Source of the DNA: Sindora glabra
Lineage: Eukaryota > Streptophyta > Magnoliopsida > Fabales > Fabaceae
Length of the DNA stretch: 64,000 nucleotides
Direction: 5' to 3'
Assembly: GCA_020226215.1 (NCBI GenBank)
Contig: CM035233.1
Coordinates: 12,295,810 to 12,359,809, forward strand
The notes beneath the pieces were generated by a model. It was given only the letters and a program-made list of their open reading frames with translations. It was not told the origin of the DNA and ran no database searches. This document shows positions 48,246-64,000 of the stretch, in pieces; the stretch's first letter is position 1, and every line of letters begins with the position of its first letter. The position numbers and the translations under genes were made by a program.

Positions 48246-51200
48246 AATTGAAATACCCCTCTTTTACGAGACATGAGCCTGAAAAGTTTCTCAAGTCGAG
48301 CAAGTAGATATTTTATGCCCCCACTTAGACATATCCGCAAACTGAAACAGATAAATAAATAATTTAATGCCAATCAGAGCTATAGATAAGAGTAAATCTT
48401 TAAGTTGGTACAAGATATCTAAACTCGACAAAATCACAAAATATTGTGGGGACCTTCCATTGTCATCTTTATGAGTGATGAGCCCATCCATTGCCGCACA
48501 CTCTGTTTTCAACGCCCACTTGGAAAGTACTCCTCCGGCAGAAGGAGGATCCTCTCTTGAGGAAAAAGAAAAAAACGGAGATGGTAAATTAATTAAGAAA
48601 GATTTATATAATTTTTTAATATTAAAATAATAAATTTTAATATAAAGGTAATATACTCCAAAATAAAGATTTTACTTTTTTCTTTTAAAAAATAATAGGA
48701 AAAGGAGAAGATTCGGTCCGTGCAAAAGTTGGGTCTTTTTATATCATCGTCTCATATCATAACTACGTAGAGGCTGGTCATACAAAAAGACGGGAGGAAA
48801 TAACAATTTTTTTGAGGTTAAAATTTTACACACACATATAATATTACTACAAAATATTATTAAAAAATTAAAAGAATAATTAATCAGAATTTTTTTAAAT
48901 TTTATGTACCAATAAATTAATTATTTTGTGTTAAATAATTATTATGTACTATGTAAAATTAATTTAAATGATTACATCAATAAAAGTTACAATATAAATA
49001 GTACATTTAAAAATTAATAAATTTTCATGCCATAAAAATAATTGTTGTTAAATTTATTTACTAAAAAATAGAATCTAAGAAAAATAAGTTATTGTGAATA
49101 TTTTAGAGAAAATTTGGAATACTTTATATAAAATTATAAAGTACAACATGTATAATTCAACGAAATGAGAATAGGCATGACTCAAAATACATATATCTAT
49201 ACAACCATATAAAAGGGATTATCTTATTTGGTGTCTATTTTTTATTTTCTAAAAAAAATCAAATATAACTCTCATTTATTTTAAATGTAACATGACTAAA
49301 TAATAATTTTTAACCATTTTAAATACAAAATAACAACCCACTAAATAAAAATATTTTTTCATTTCCTCCAAATAATATCATATCATATTCATTTGAGCTC
49401 ATGATCTTTAGAATAAAATAGAGTAACTATGAGCTTATTTAATTAACTAATATCTAATTGTATTAATTGACTTAACATGTTAATAACATTAATTGTTTGA
49501 ATAAAAATATTAGTAAAATTAATTATTTACATATAAAATGATATATAAAGATATAAGTATATTTTATGATTTATTTAAGTATGTTATTTTATTTTAATAG
49601 TCTTTTAAAGTTTACATATTATTTATTAAATTAAAATTTATCATAAAAGATATATTATTTTAGTTTATTATTTATTAAATTATTGTGAAAAAATAAATTG
49701 TTAAAATTTGTTCTGTATATATGTATTACATATGCATATAAATTAATCTTATTAAATTTTTTTAAATGCAAAAAAAATTAAATTCATTAAATAATCATTT
49801 AATATAATCTTTAACCTATTGTAATGTTTATTTTGTTAATTTATATTAATTTTTTGTATAAATTTAATTAATAAAAAATAAATAATTATTTATTATTTTT
49901 AAAAAATATTACATTATAATATATATTAAATTGATACATATATAATTAAAAATATTTAATAGCTTAATGGTTAGTTTCTTTTTGTGTAGATTGAGGTTTG
50001 TAGTTCAACTCCTCTCTTTAACATTTTACACAAAATGATAATTGTATATAATTATACAATTTCACCAATAGTTTTATTTTTTTACATAATTTTTATGAAT
50101 TAATTGATTCAAAATGCTAGATGCCCTAGCTTTTTCATATTGACTGATCAAGAATCAATCAGTATTATTTCTTAAATATCTAAAATAGTTGTTTAATTTG
50201 ATTAGTTAGTTAAAGGTCCCCAAATTAATTAAAAGCTAGTAAATTAGCTATTTGCCAAAAATTCTCAATATCTTTGGGCCAACTACTTTGATAATAATTT
50301 TATGGATAATTTGTTCATAAAAGCAATTATCTATCTTTTGAAAGATAATGATGTTTATACAAATTAATATTTTCTTCAATAAAGGATAATATTGATATTA
50401 ATTTGATGAAATAAAAGTATCTCTTTTATTGATCATTAATATAGTTGAGAATTTTATACTAATATTTATATTCATTTATAATTTATTTCATCTTTCGCAT
50501 AGTAAGTCAGTGAAAATTTCAAATCTTCTATAAAAGTTAGTTTCTTACATTAACTCATTTATTTTTATATTCACTAAAAAAATATCTGAGTTTATTGGAG
50601 TTAGTTTCCACATTTGTGATTATGTCTACAATGACAATATTGTAAATTAATATTTCTTCTTTTTATTATATTTCAATATAACAATTCGTTAATAATTTTT
50701 TCTATTATTCTGTTCAAACATAATAATTTATTAATATAAAATCCTAAAATGAATGGATGCAATTAAATAATTAGAAAGCTTAATACTTGAAGAGTAAATG
50801 TTGGACAATATGAAAAAATTAGTTCATTGATTTAGAAGCTCTTTTTTTATTTTTTTAAGAAATTTGAAACACTAAACAATATTATTAGTAAGTATTAACT
50901 ATAAATATTATTTGTATGGGGATCGAATTATACTTGTTAATAATATTTATAATTTTTAATCTCTTTGGAAAAAAGGTTGCATATACGAGAAGAATAGTAA
51001 TGTATAAAGAAGATGATATTATATATACATTCAATTCAAAATTCATATATAACAAGATTCTTAATTATAATTTTTATTTTGTCAGTTTACATTATGAATA
51101 AATATTATTTTAAGATTATTTTATAAACTAATAAATAATAAAAATTTTTACCTATTATTTAATGTAATAATATTTTAAAATAAAAATGAATATAAAAATA

Positions 51201-51367
51201 TAATATAAATTATTAATATCAACATTCTATTAATTAAAAAATAATTTAAATTTTTATTTAAGAGAACCAAAATTTAGGTGAAAATGTAAAACATATACAT
51301 CAATATACGGGTAAACCTTTTTTTTTTTTGAGGGACTAAAATTTAATAATTCTGTATTATGAATGCC
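48246..51367. other. AT-rich intergenic DNA with a small balanced-composition island
   Basis: 48,260-48,560 is less AT-rich. A 73-codon minus frame starts MKTECAAMDGLITHKDDNGR (48,512), and the frame extends upstream without a start. No family recognised; possibly a gene relic. 49,970-50,030 has tRNA-like A and B box resemblance. The rest is extremely AT-rich. Confidence 0.4.
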
Positions 51368-51663
51368 CAAATGCTAAAAACAGTATTTAAATGGTAGAAT
51401 TGCCTAAATCTATTAATTTGTATAGTACTGCATAAACTCAATGAAATATAATAATTTTAAACTCTAGGCTTATAATTTGTACAGTATTGAATAAGTTGAA
51501 TAAAATATAATAATTTTATATTCATTGGTTTGTGGTAAGAAAAGAAATACTACGATGCATCAATAGATTTAAAATTATTATATTTCATTTATTATGTGTA
51601 ATACTGTACAAATTAATAAATTTAGACTATTTATTATTAAAATATTATTATTTTTAGCATTTA
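51368..51663. repeat. Foldback (MITE-like) element, ~295 bp, with duplicated arm
   Basis: Terminal 'aaatgctaaaaa' (51,369) pairs with 'tttttagcattt' (51,663). Inner arms 'ctaaatctattaatttgta' (51,404) and 'acaaattaataaatttag' (to 51,625) are near-perfect complements, followed by 'gaaatataataattttaaa' and its complement. A third, forward copy of the arm (51,470-51,522) lies between them. Confidence 0.75.
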
Positions 51664-51846
51664 AAAACATTTAGACCCAAAGTTATTGAAGTCAACGCCT
51701 TTTTGGAGGGCAAGGTGGGCCAGTCCCTGAAAGTGAGATGCCCCTTCACCCAAAAAAATCAATTCCCATAAGATGATGATGTACTTCAATCGTATTCTTT
51801 CTTTCGGGGAGAAACGATACCCAAGTTCATGTGTCCATCCGTTCAT
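51661..51846 (-). other. Unrecognised 61-codon open frame in a balanced-composition island
   Basis: Directly beside the foldback element. The minus-strand frame begins MNGWTHELGYRFSPKERIRL and runs to the element border. Base composition differs sharply from the flanks, suggesting relic coding or transcript sequence, but no domain or homologue is recognised and there is no supported gene structure. Confidence 0.25.
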
Positions 51847-51849
51847 TTA

Positions 51850-53865
51850 ACAAGAAGTAAATAATTATAATTTTTAATATTTTTTAAAAAAGTTTATGTG
51901 CATAGCTTCTATGAATTTAATATATAGATAATAAAATTAGTCAATGATATTTTTATTAGATGAAAATAAGAACACATTACTATAAGAGTGTATCAAGATT
52001 TTGACCTTTTAAGAGGTACTTTTCAAAATATAATTAATAATTAAGAGAAGCTTATGTTACATCTAGTACGAAAAATGGAACGAGAATTGCAAAAGAAATG
52101 AATTTATTGTTTCATATTAATATTTTATATGGACATTTTATTTTATTTTTATGTTTAGTAGACTAAAATAATAAGAGAAGAATAGTTAATGATAATAATA
52201 TTCTTTTCAAAAAATAATAAATATACATTCAATTAAGCAATGTTAATTAACTATTTTATTAAATAATTTGATATAATATATGATGTATTCAATAAAATAT
52301 TATCATATTTTAAATTTCATTATTAAAATTACAAGTAACAACAATTTTTTATGATAAAAGCATAAAAATTTTAATTTTTTACTAAATATCATATTTTATA
52401 TTTTATTATTAAAAATATAGTTAGTAAAATATTTTTATAGTAAAGATTTTGAGAAACTAATACTGTTATGATAAATGTAATAAATATTAATGCAAGAAAA
52501 TAATTTATAAAACGATAAAATGAATCATCTCATTCTATCAGCTTTATTATGTTATTTATAATAAAAAATTTATCAGTTGATGTCATGCACATTCTGTGAT
52601 AAATGAAAGAATCTTCTCTGCAGTACGCATCCAACAAAGTTCATCGATCCGTTCCATATGCGCATACGGATTTTAGGCTGCAAGTTAGGGTGGGAAAGAA
52701 TTTATCTCAACTTTATAGCATGCTTAGTATTATTAAATGAATACAAAAATTATTTAATAAATATTATAAATTGAGAATATTTATTTCCTAAAAAATAGTG
52801 ATTTTATCAAATAACAAAATTTTTATTTCATAGTGATAAAATGCTTATTTTATTATTTTTTGAATAGATTTTTTACACTCTTATAAGTTATATGTTTTAT
52901 ATATTTTAATATTTCTATTTATTAATAAATATTAAAATAATATATATTTTTTAATATTATATTATAAAATATTTTAATAGTTATATTTTTAATAATAAAA
53001 TTTAAAATAAAATATTTTTGAATTTTTCATAAAATTTATTTAATATAAAAATTTGATAAATCAAAATTTTTTATTCTCCTACAATATAAGATTTTGGTTT
53101 AATTATAATATTGATAATTAAATTTAAAATATAATCCTTTGAAGTATTATTCACATTATATATCTTTATTTAATATATGTTATTATTTTATTATTTATAA
53201 TATATATATATATTCAACTGTAAATTATATATATTTAATTATAAATAAATAAAAAAATCATATAATTGATTATATAAATGTAGTTTCAGTTCTATACTTC
53301 CTTTTATTTTAAAAGTGTTGTTATCATTGATCCATTTTTTATTTTATTTCTTTAATATTTTTTATATTAGATATAATTATATAATAAAATACCTATTTCA
53401 ATATAATTATAGAATGGGGGAAAAAAAATCTTCTCCTATTCTTCCATTCCTCCTTATCAATTGGAACATTAGTGACTTCTTTGTTCAGTTTCATGATGAG
53501 ATCCGTTATGTTGGCCCACTAATTGAAAACTTTGTCACCGCATGTTGCATGAGAGATGGAGACGTGAAAGAAATCTTGTGCGAATGCGGAAAATAAGAAG
53601 AGAATAAACACGAGGAACAAAAAGGATCGATCAGCACTATATAGGAAAGAAATCTGGAATTATTTTAGGTGCTTTTTGTCACAATTAGATTTTAATTGAT
53701 CCGATTTTGAAGAATATTAGAAATATTTTCATAGTTTTAACTGTTGATCATCACCCCCAGAATCCAGAAATAAGCCCAATTTATTTGTTGGAATTTTTTT
53801 AAATATTATTTTTTTTTCATCTATATCTTATGACTAAAACTAGAATAAAGATAACAATTAATTTT
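51850..53865. other. AT-rich intergenic DNA
   Basis: Contains the second copy of the dispersed AT-rich repeat (52,830-53,010) and a balanced island at 53,405-53,600. The plus frame 53,315-53,596 ends ENFVTACCMRDGDVKEILCECGK. The internal Met at 53,414 would give a 60-residue product. No family recognised. Confidence 0.4.
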
Positions 53866-54192
53866 TCATTTATAAAAGTAGTAAGTGTTATATTACTCAA
53901 ATTTTATAACTAATATTATTGATTTTTCATTTTTACTTTTGCTATAGTTATTCAATTCTCTCATCATTAATAATATTAAAATAAATGATAAAATACAAGA
54001 ATATAATCAAAATGCAAGCATGCATTTAATATTATTAAGATAAAATTTAATAATTTATTACAATATTTTTCATTTATTATAATATTGCAAAGGAAGGAAG
54101 AGATTGATAATTATAGTAAAAGTAAAAATGACGAATTAACAGTGCATGTTATGAAATTTAAGGATATAATAACAACTATTTTTATAAAAAAT
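53866..54192. repeat. Foldback (MITE-like) element, ~325 bp
   Basis: The left arm (53,868-53,962) matches the reverse complement of the right arm (54,095-54,190). Examples are 'tttataaaagtagt' with 'atagttgttat'-type complement, and 'catttttacttttgctatagttatt' with 'aattatagtaaaagtaaaaatg'. The central loop carries 'gcaagcatgc'. Noncoding. Confidence 0.65.
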
Positions 54193-58257
<4,065 letters not shown>

Positions 58258-61200
58258 AATGCTAACATCATATCATTTGTTTGTGTGGTGGGAAATGGCA
58301 TTCAACATTAGTATTTTATAAATAATCAATATCTACTATAAATATACTCCATTCATTTATATAAATGACTGATGTGATGCATTTTGCCCCTACCATCCGT
58401 GCCCTACTTCCCTCTAATTTGATTCCTCCTTCATAAACTTGAGCTTCTCTACTAATTCTTTCTTCTAAAATCCTCTCTATTCCCCCTATGTTCTAACATT
58501 CATGACACCGTACCCATAAATTAAAAATAATGTCCCATTTGATACTACAAAATTCCAATCACATCAATTTTAAATAATAAATTTTGAAACAAAAGTTTGA
58601 AAAATAAGAAAGGTTATACCTAATCACAAATGGGTTATGTACCAAATACTATCTTAATACTCATTATTCAATATGTATAATTGGTACTATATAGAAAAGC
58701 ACAATTGAATCTAATTCTTACAAATGCGATAAGCATTGATTAAAGAGAAAATGATGATATATATTTTATATAAATAAATAAAAGATAATACGATTAAATG
58801 CCAAAAAAGAAGAATGAAATCAAATTTCTTACCAATACAAATTTGTAAAAGCTAAATTAAAATAAAAGGTAACAAAATATGATATATTATGAAACCAAAA
58901 ACTAAATTTCAAGAACAAAAATAAAAATTAAACAAATCCTTACTTTAATTTTTTATATTTTTCCAATGAGTGTGCAACCCTACATATTTAGAGATAGGCT
59001 AATAAAAATTTATTACTACAAGAAAATTTGATGAGTAAAAATACAAAATCAAAGAGAATCAATTTCAAATTAGAGGGAAAGCATACCTAGTTAAAGAGAA
59101 AAAAAATTTAAGATTGGAAGAGTTTTGAGATGAAATTTGGAAATGAGTTATTACTTGACTCTCTTTATTTTCAACTCCTGTTATGGCGTGGGGTTTAGAC
59201 ATTGATTATTTGTATCAAACTGAAGTTTTGAGAACAACGATATTGTCCTACTAACAAAAAGAAAAAGATGTCAATTGATATATAAATAACTAGCATTATA
59301 ATTAAAAGACATTGATTTTAAGTTAAAAAAACTATCATTTCTAGACATTATTTTTTAAAAAAAAAACTAGTTAGAAACTTTCAATTAACAACATAATCAT
59401 AAATAATTAATCGGCACCTGTAAAAATGAATCATAGTTTACAACAACTATAGAATAGGATAGAAATTGACAATAACATAACTAATTATAGGAGCTTTTAT
59501 ACAAAGTTTCCAAACTCTTATTTATACATCAAAATAAAAGTTACAACAAATCATTTACAACCAAATCAACTATTAGGAACTTATTTATAATAAGTTAATT
59601 ACAACCACTAGTCATATTTAAGAATACTTAAAGTCCTTTATTCTAGTTAAACTTTGGTTTTAATGAAGTATCTTGTCCAAATCTCTCTAACCTTATTAAG
59701 TTATTCTCAAGTGTATGGTTTTAGTTTGTTCTTGAAGAACTACAATTTATACACAATTAGTATATTATCATTAAAAACCAATTTAGTAAAATTAAGCTAA
59801 GAAATGATTACCTTAGTAGAGAGTTTATGAGCAAACAACATATTATGCATGTAAGCATGATGTAGTAGTCACACTCCACATTTCCAAGTTGTCTTAGGTG
59901 CTATAATAAAATAAGAGATCAATTTGATCCCTTAACATACAATCTTCTATGTTAAACATAATACAATCTTACTATTAATAATATATTTTCACTTTTACCC
60001 ATGTGAAAGGTTGGTCCACCTCCAATTGCATGCCCTTCATATAAGTTGCTATCAAAGCTTTTTTTCTAAGGAAATATGCAACTTGGATCACACATTTTCC
60101 AATAAAAAATCTAACTACTTGGTAAGCCTTTTTCTTAATAATATTGTGGTAAGCATCCAATGACAATTACAATATAATGACATAATTAAATTATCAAAAT
60201 CTATTTAAGAAAAAATATATCATAATTGACACATAAATGAGACTTACCCCCTATAGTATGATGCAAAGTAGCAATTTTTCTTAGGTTCATAAAGTAAAGC
60301 CTTGACAATGTACTCTTGCCTTGATTTCTTGATTGGTGCAAACTCTTTATTAAGTTAATATGAATTTAAGAATCTATATATAGTATTCATTAATGGTAAC
60401 AAATCATAACAATGCTTGTAGAAAGATTGACATAAGCTAAACTTATATTTAGATAGTAGTTTAATTAATTTGCATTTGGTCAAAAAAGACAATACAAACT
60501 TATATAATCCAAAGTTAGATGTAAGTCACATCAAGCTTTTTAAACCCTAGTAACTATTAGATGGATGGTTTGTCAATTAAAATAAAAAAATTTAATTCCA
60601 CTATTTCCTTTTTAAGCTAAAGTGAGGCCTAAGCCTAATTGCCCTAAGAGTTATCAAGGCATATCTACAGTGCTTTTCGAACACAATTAGGAGATCATTA
60701 AAATACAAATAATGACATTTAGTAATCTCACACAATAATATTAAAATAATTTCAAAATATATAAAAAAATTAGTGATAGAAGGAATACAGAATGATACCT
60801 CCACTAGGAATTTGATAAGGATTATTGGCTATATGGTGAAAGTCTCATAGGTTTCATTCACTTCTAGACTTCATCATTTAGCACTGGCACTTTAACGTTG
60901 TGACCAAGAGCTTGTTGACCATTGTCTTGATTTGATTGTTCAGCAATGATTGATGGTATAGTTCACAATCTACCAAAATTCACCTTTCGCAACCTTTTAC
61001 AAAGGTAGTCTTACCACCATCTCCACTTGTGCAATACGAACCCTCATTATAGGAAACGTGATTCATGTATAAGCATATATGAAAAAGTTTAAAAGTTAAG
61101 GGTGACATTCACCTTAGGTACAGTCTTCATAATAGTTGCGTCATAGGGCCAATGTTATAAGCGCTAGCATATCCTCCTTTCTAGTTGTAAAAGAAGACAA

Positions 61201-63812
61201 CACCTTGCTTAAATAGCAATCTACCTAGCTAGTTGGGCATTGGTTGTAGGAATTAACTATTCCATAGAAGTAATAGGCCTCGGGACCAGTTAGAAAGATC
61301 TCGTAGAACTTGAATGTATGGTATGCTATCCAACTATCTACCCTTGTAGATAGCGAAGCAACTCTTATTGCTGTTGTGCTTATAAGTGTTGCTCCTCTCT
61401 GTGTTGTAACCTTACCTCCTAATTCATATTGAGTTTTTGTGCCATATCTTTGGAGATGCTTTTTTTTAGGTTTTCTAATTTGGTGCTCGAATGTCCCATT
61501 GGATGGTGCCTTGATAAGTTGAACTACTCTCTATGGCTAACACCACCATTAACAACTTAAGCATAGTTGGGATGTTTCCCAATTCCTAAAGCTGTAGTTT
61601 GAATATCAATCTTCCTAGCTAGTTTAAACTCACCCTGGGAGGCCTAGTATGTGAGAGCGTATTGTAATAATTATCAAAGAAAAAATAATTTGAATTAACT
61701 TAAGTGAAATGAAAGCTTTAAAATTAAACAACACATTTTGGTGCAAATCTTACTATTTACAATCCTTTTTACATTGGTCTAAATCTCTTATTGCTCCTGC
61801 TTGTTTACTCTACTTTATTTCCATAACTCTACACTAGAAATAGAAGTTGCTTTATTGTCATCCTTTTTTTCCTTAACTTCAATACACTTCATAGCCAATA
61901 ACTTCTTTTCTAACTTCTTCTAGCCTGTCCAAATGAGATTGTTGTATATATATATTTTCTTTACTTCTTTTGATTAGGCTTACTTAACTCCTATTGACTA
62001 AAGAACATTAGTTAACAAGTATGAATGATATACAAATAATATCTTGTTATGAACTAGACATTAGAAAATTTTACCCTAAAATACTTATTTATACGCTGTT
62101 CCTGAAATTTTTCCCATGGTTCATAGTTGATATAGTTCCATTAATGAGTTAGGTTTGTTTTTATATGATCTCATGATTGATATTTCCTACCTCAACATTG
62201 TCTTGAAGTACCTCTATAAGGTTGCCATATACAACAGTAATTTTTATGTATTTGCGAGGATATTTAGAATATAGAAAGAACTTTATAGGAAAAAAATACA
62301 TATGAAAGATCAAATTATATGTGAGTATGTTAAAAATATAGTCTTTTCATATCTATAGCACAAAGTTATCCAAATCAAGTATACATATCGAGACCTTATC
62401 CTAAATGTTATCTTTTAATCCCATAGGGACTTTCATCCAATAAGCATAAGTTATTGATACTTGAGATTGTATAGCCATTCTAACACAACTAGTGTATCCT
62501 AATCCATTTTCTCTTTTTAGCTACTATTTCTCATTGAATTTAATATGTAATTTTTTTCCTTTTAGATTGTGCTATAGTAATAGGCTTTAAGGTTATGGGT
62601 CCCTTTGTATTTCTTTCAATAAGATAATTGCCTCTCCAAAATGATTCATATTTTGAATAATTTTGTAAAAAATAAAAAACCATTATTATTTATGTATAAT
62701 AATACCTAGGAAAAGTTATAGGATGATATTACTTAATGATGAATAAAGTAGTAAATATAAGATTAGTCCTCATAATAAATGTTGCACTAAATTATATGAC
62801 AAAATACATAACTTTTATGATGAAAAACTTAAAATAACATTATATTAATCATCATACTTTATCATAGCCATAGAGTAATATATAATATATCTAATGCCCT
62901 AAAAAAGATGCAACAACATGTAATGAAAAAGGAAACAAGTAAAAATGATAGAGACATTACCATGAATAGAGCATGAACATAACCTTACATCCTATGAGTA
63001 ACTAATTTTGAAAAGCATTACCAAACATAACATATAATATAATCGTAAATGTAGCAATGAATGAAACTATCACACTATCACTATACAATCAAATATACAT
63101 GCTAACCAAATAAAACCAAATTTAATCTCTTAATATTTGTAAAAGCAATGAAAACGAGAAAGGAAAATATACCAAAAAATTTTGTTAATGACAATAATTA
63201 CTACAAAGCTAACTCTAAGTGTCATAAATATTATGGTGGAGATTTGAGACTCAATGGAGAAGTTTGAAGGTGAAGGTAATGTTGAGGATGTGGTTTCAAA
63301 AAGCAAAAATGATACAAAATAGAAGATTAAATGATATTTATGCAATTAAAAAAAATTTAATTGGCAACCAACATTTTAAGTAAATGACACTAGATTGATA
63401 AAAGAAAATAAATGTATAGAGTTAAGACAATCTTTACAAAAATAGCAACAAACAATCAATTTCAACGTTAATAATAATTAATGTCTTGAATTCTTTTGCC
63501 CTTTCAAATGTAATAGTTCTCATTCACTTTTGACATTAGTTATACATAGAATTGACATTTTAATATTACTTCTATTTTAAAATATGTTGACTTTGATAAA
63601 AAGATGTTGATTACTAATTAGTTAATTGTCATCTTAAGTTTTCATAAATTTTAAAAAATATCACTGCACAACAATAGATGTTAGTTTATTTTTACAACTA
63701 TCATCTTATTTATCTTAATAATTTTGAAAATGTCATTGCATTTATATACAAATCCATTTATTCTATGACTAATATCTATCAACTAACATAAAATTATAAT
63801 TTTGTAATAATA
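58258..63812 (-). mobile_element. Second CACTA (En/Spm)-like element, not interrupted by the LTR elements
   Basis: 58,258-58,495 matches 24,545-24,815, and 59,900-63,812 matches 40,478-44,356, in the same order and orientation. About 1.4 kb (58,496-59,900) has no counterpart in the first copy. It includes 'tactacaagaaaattt' at 59,014, which resembles a CACTA terminus and may mark a nested or internal end. The right end ('attttgtaataata') is a decayed version of the terminus seen at 1,822 and 44,356. The left limit is uncertain. Confidence 0.55.
59975..62500 (-). pseudogene. En/Spm (CACTA) transposase remnant, copy 2
   Basis: On the minus strand near 62,460-62,350 the frame reads QVSITYAYWMKVPMGLKDNI, then a stop and DKVSICILDLDNFVL, with an intact Tyr-Trp where copy 1 has a stop. 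Near 61,000-60,890 it reads CELYHQSLLNNQIKTMVNKL. The 63-codon frame 60,166-59,975 (MSLDAYHNIIKKKAYQVVRF) is the counterpart of 40,800-40,537 in copy 1. Frame conservation across two decayed copies supports a shared coding origin, most likely a Ptta/En/Spm transposase. Not functional. Confidence 0.5.
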
Positions 63813-64000
63813 TAATATATTATTATAAAAATTAGCATATCTTATTGATTGCATTATTAAAAATAAAAATAAAATATTAAATAAAATTTTAATATTAATT
63901 ATACCATTATTAATTAAGAGTTATTAATTACACCCAAGTCATTGCCCCTTGAGGAAGGGTTGACATTATCCTAAAAACTAAACTAATATATACAAAATTG
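63813..64000. other. AT-rich flank to the window edge
   Basis: No feature seen. Confidence 0.5.

Overview
The window looks like nuclear DNA of a woody flowering plant. It is very AT-rich, has one gene with short GT-AG introns, and is otherwise filled with layered, decayed transposable elements. Grapevine (Vitis) would fit the repeat style, but nothing here proves the species.

Layout. 1-15,870: AT-rich intergenic DNA with a CACTA-type transposon end (to 1,822), a long LTR-like block (about 5,264-9,640) with a promoter-like palindrome and ~170-bp tandem units, and several duplicated segments. 15,871-20,367 (minus strand): the only intact protein gene, a five-exon cationic amino acid transporter (CAT family) whose exons join into an uninterrupted 584-residue protein. 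20,570-24,360: repeats and low-complexity DNA. 24,361-44,356: a three-level nested insertion. A decayed CACTA/En-Spm element is split by an older LTR-type element with ~465-bp direct repeats, which in turn is split by an 11.75-kb Athila-type Ty3/gypsy retrotransposon (28,188-39,936) with both LTRs, a tRNA-Asp type primer site, a polypurine tract and an exact 5-bp target duplication (AGCAT). 44,357-58,257: AT-rich DNA with three foldback (MITE-like) elements and a ~115-bp TA microsatellite. 58,258-63,812: a second, uninterrupted relative of the CACTA element.

The most unusual content is inside the Athila element. Downstream of gag-pol, where this lineage usually carries its third (env-like) ORF, there is an intronless, decayed reading frame (36,346-36,968) whose whole length matches the plant LOG family (cytokinin riboside 5'-monophosphate phosphoribohydrolase). 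This looks like host-gene capture by a retrotransposon, probably from a spliced mRNA. It is preceded by an unrecognised ~190-codon ORF and a pyrimidine-rich spacer with a duplicated 3'-splice-site-like cassette.

Function. Only the amino acid transporter is expected to make a working protein. The retrotransposon is dead: stops mostly at codons that differ from Trp, Gln or Arg codons by one C-to-T or G-to-A change, frameshifts, and altered reverse transcriptase and integrase residues. The CACTA copies keep only recognisable transposase fragments. All family assignments come from reading motifs by eye; no database search was possible.
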